Assembly: GCF_016597815.1 (NCBI RefSeq)
Contig: NZ_VCHA01000008.1
Coordinates: forward strand, 17,374 to 81,373
Direction of reading: 5' to 3'
DNA: 64,000 nucleotides
From: Marinobacter sp. DY40_1A1
GTDB lineage: Bacteria > Pseudomonadota > Gammaproteobacteria > Pseudomonadales > Oleiphilaceae
This document shows, in pieces, positions 62,644-64,000 of the stretch. The notes under the pieces are model-generated. The model did no database searches. It was given only the letters and a program-made list of their open reading frames with translations, and was not told where the DNA came from. Position 1 is the first letter of the stretch; every line of letters starts with the position of its first letter. The translations under genes were made by a program, and so were the position numbers.

Positions 62644-62997
62644 TTAAACCAGCACCTGCCGTGTTGTAGCAATATAGTGATGCACCTGCCGCTCGGTTTC
62701 CGGATCAACCATGTTTTCCGGGCGACGTTCGCGGGGGCATGGCATGCGGGGTGTTGTGCCAAACAGCCGACATATCAGCGGGCGCTCCTCGTACACAGTG
62801 CATCCATCTGGCCCCAGGTGTACGCAATTGAACTCCTTCAATGCCGCTTCATGTTCTGCAGCTGATTTAACGGGCAGGCGGGAGATTTCTTCTGAAGACG
62901 TTGTCACCGGGCCACAGCAGTCGTGGCATCCCTTCACGCATTCAAACGTTGGAATACGCTCGCGCAGTCGCGCGATGATGTCTCGATTACGATACAT
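62644..62997 (-). CDS. YkgJ-type zinc/iron-chelating Cys-cluster protein
   Basis: 117 aa. FECVKGCHDCCGPVTTS near the N-terminus and FNCVHLGPDGCTVYEERPLI, then CRLFG...MPC, give the eight-Cys pattern of the YkgJ family (putative zinc- or Fe-S-binding). Function is unknown. First gene of a two-gene unit with selO, 3 bp apart. Confidence 0.88.
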   Translation of the reverse strand: MYRNRDIIARLRERIPTFECVKGCHDCCGPVTTSSEEISRLPVKSAAEHEAALKEFNCVHLGPDGCTVYEERPLICRLFGTTPRMPCPRERRPENMVDPETERQVHHYIATTRQVLV

Positions 62998-63126
62998 TGA
63001 TGATCACCGTTTGGCTCTCTGCCACTTGTCGTATGTAGGTATGCCCTAAGATACAATGCCCGGCTGCCACTTTACCAATCCGGGAAATTTGTATTTCATA
63101 CCTGAACCCACACCTGCAACGGTGAT

Positions 63127-63873
63127 TCATTCTCGCCGGAACGTCGTTCTGATCATATTCTCCCTGGCCAATGCGATCGGCCCCTGGTTGGGTGGCATGG
63201 CCATCAATGCGGGGCAGACCAGAGCGGCCGTCATCAGGATGCCTCGCCACCAAGGCAGTCGCTGCAGGTTATTCGCCGCTTCCCGCCACGAAAGGCATAA
63301 CCAAAGTACGATAGGAATTCCGATCAGAACGATGGCCAACGGCCCTTTGGACAGGAGCCCGATCACCATTCCAAGAAAGAAAATCCATCGCCACAGACCT
63401 CCCTCTCCTGCCATCACCAAACAGAAGCTGACGAGAGTAAGGGTTGTACCCAATGCCAGGAAGGCATCTGTCATAACGGCGCCAGCACTGATGTAAGTGA
63501 GCGCCATGGTTGCGAAAACCAGGCAACTCCATTGAGCAACCTGCACACTCCAGATTTGCCGCGCCAGTCGCCAAACAAGCCACACCATAGCGACCGTTGC
63601 CAGCCAGGCCGGAAACCTCAGCGAAAACTCCGAAACACCAAAAACCTTGATGGCCGCCGCCTGCGTCCAGAACGACAAGGGCGGTTTACCCCAAAAAGGT
63701 ACGCCGGGCTCAAACCACGGCGTAATCCAGTCACCGGTTTCCGCCATCAGGCGGGCAATTTCCGCGTAACGCGACTCGGTGGTATCGGCAAAAGGGAAAA
63801 GTGCCATGCCTATAAAGCGACTAACCAGCACAGCAACCAGGATCAGCAGCCAAACATTAAACCGCTTTGACAT
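63127..63873 (-). CDS. ArnT-like GT39 glycosyltransferase, apparently truncated
   Basis: 248 aa from the ATG at 63873, with GAGGG 5-6 bp upstream. The catalytic Asp pair region is kept (FPFADTTESRYAEIARLMAE, then PFWGKPPLSFWTQ), and about five membrane helices follow. ArnT-type proteins are usually 450-580 aa with a C-terminal periplasmic domain. Here the frame ends after MTAALVCPALMAMPPNQGPI and an unrelated-looking tail, and no other frame continues the family pattern downstream. Either a natural deletion or a decayed gene. It overlaps the end of the GT2 gene upstream by 17 bp. Confidence 0.7.
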   Translation of the reverse strand: MSKRFNVWLLILVAVLVSRFIGMALFPFADTTESRYAEIARLMAETGDWITPWFEPGVPFWGKPPLSFWTQAAAIKVFGVSEFSLRFPAWLATVAMVWLVWRLARQIWSVQVAQWSCLVFATMALTYISAGAVMTDAFLALGTTLTLVSFCLVMAGEGGLWRWIFFLGMVIGLLSKGPLAIVLIGIPIVLWLCLSWREAANNLQRLPWWRGILMTAALVCPALMAMPPNQGPIALARENMIRTTFRRE

Positions 63874-64000
63874 GTCGCACCCTCGTTGTTTTACGATGCG
63901 CCTGTTGGCGTGTACCACTCAGGTTTTCGATCACCTCATCTGTCAGGTACACCGGGCGCTGCTTTGATTCCATGTAAGTCTTGCCGACGTATTCGCCCAC
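63857..64000 (-). CDS. ArnC/DPM-type family 2 glycosyltransferase, C-terminal end (partial)
   Basis: The last 47 codons of a gene entering from the right edge on the minus strand. GEYVGKTYMESKQRPVYLTD is the typical C-terminal segment of ArnC/GtrB-like polyprenyl-phosphate glycosyltransferases (GEYIGRxYxExKxRPxY). A basic tail follows (RQQAHRKTTRVRHV). Its stop lies within the start of the ArnT-like gene, a pairing seen in ArnC/ArnT-like sets. Too little is present for a precise substrate. Confidence 0.75.
   Translation of the reverse strand: MGEYVGKTYMESKQRPVYLTDEVIENLSGTRQQAHRKTTRVRHVKAV

Overview
The window looks like chromosomal DNA of a marine gammaproteobacterium, most like Marinobacter or a close relative. 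This is inferred from moderate GC content, ordinary gammaproteobacterial Shine-Dalgarno sites, and the gene set (MipA/OmpV, AcpH, TrkH, malate:quinone oxidoreductase, SelO, a PhaF-like protein, a GNAT-nitrilase fusion). No rRNA, tRNA, CRISPR array or insertion sequence was seen.

Left flank (1-26650). A cardiolipin-synthase-type PLD end and a long MipA/OmpV protein open the window. Next is a selenium locus at about 1813-8282: a PhnD/PhnC/PhnE-like ABC importer of the clade usually linked to selenium oxyanions, a divergent SenB-type selenosugar synthase, and a convergent oxidoreductase-SelD fusion that overlaps a PhaF-like gene. Housekeeping genes follow: PilZ-like protein, GNAT-nitrilase, chemoreceptor, periplasmic binding protein, DUF4442, RecQ, an acyltransferase, an esterase, TrkH, AcpH, a retropepsin-like protein, an ATP-grasp protein, Mqo, pirin and a small outer-membrane barrel with a clear terminator.

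Centre (26802-56789). This is the notable part: one same-strand run of about 29 kb that encodes a contractile injection system of the extracellular (eCIS/PVC/Afp-like) type. In order it has a large sheath, tube, second sheath-like protein, second tube-like protein, LysM/Afp7-like protein, a 53-aa Afp6/DUF5908-like mini-gene, hub (gpD), separate spike (gpV), an unknown protein with a C-terminal membrane segment, gp25, gpJ, an Afp12-like protein, three consecutive proteins sharing an N-terminal domain, an unknown protein in the tape-measure slot, a DUF4255/Pvc16-like cap, a CnaB-like protein, an AAA+ ATPase, and a 1246-aa putative cargo protein. The cargo ends in what looks like a beta-beta-alpha metal (DNA/RNA non-specific) nuclease with candidate residues H1002, N1025 and E1033. 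A small M15-type peptidase is divergently placed upstream. No capsid, terminase, portal or integrase is present, so this is not a prophage. No TssJLM is present, so it is not a classical T6SS.

Right flank (57100-64000). A triple-PAS diguanylate cyclase with intact active and inhibitory sites lies next to the injection system. It is followed by a barrel protein, a lipoprotein, a DUF6172 protein, SelO with a C-terminal Cys-Ser-Ser, a YkgJ Cys-cluster protein, a short ArnT-like protein and the end of an ArnC/DPM-type glycosyltransferase.

Starts were moved from the longest open frame wherever a ribosome-binding site clearly favoured a later codon. All family names come from reading motifs and gene order; no database search was run.
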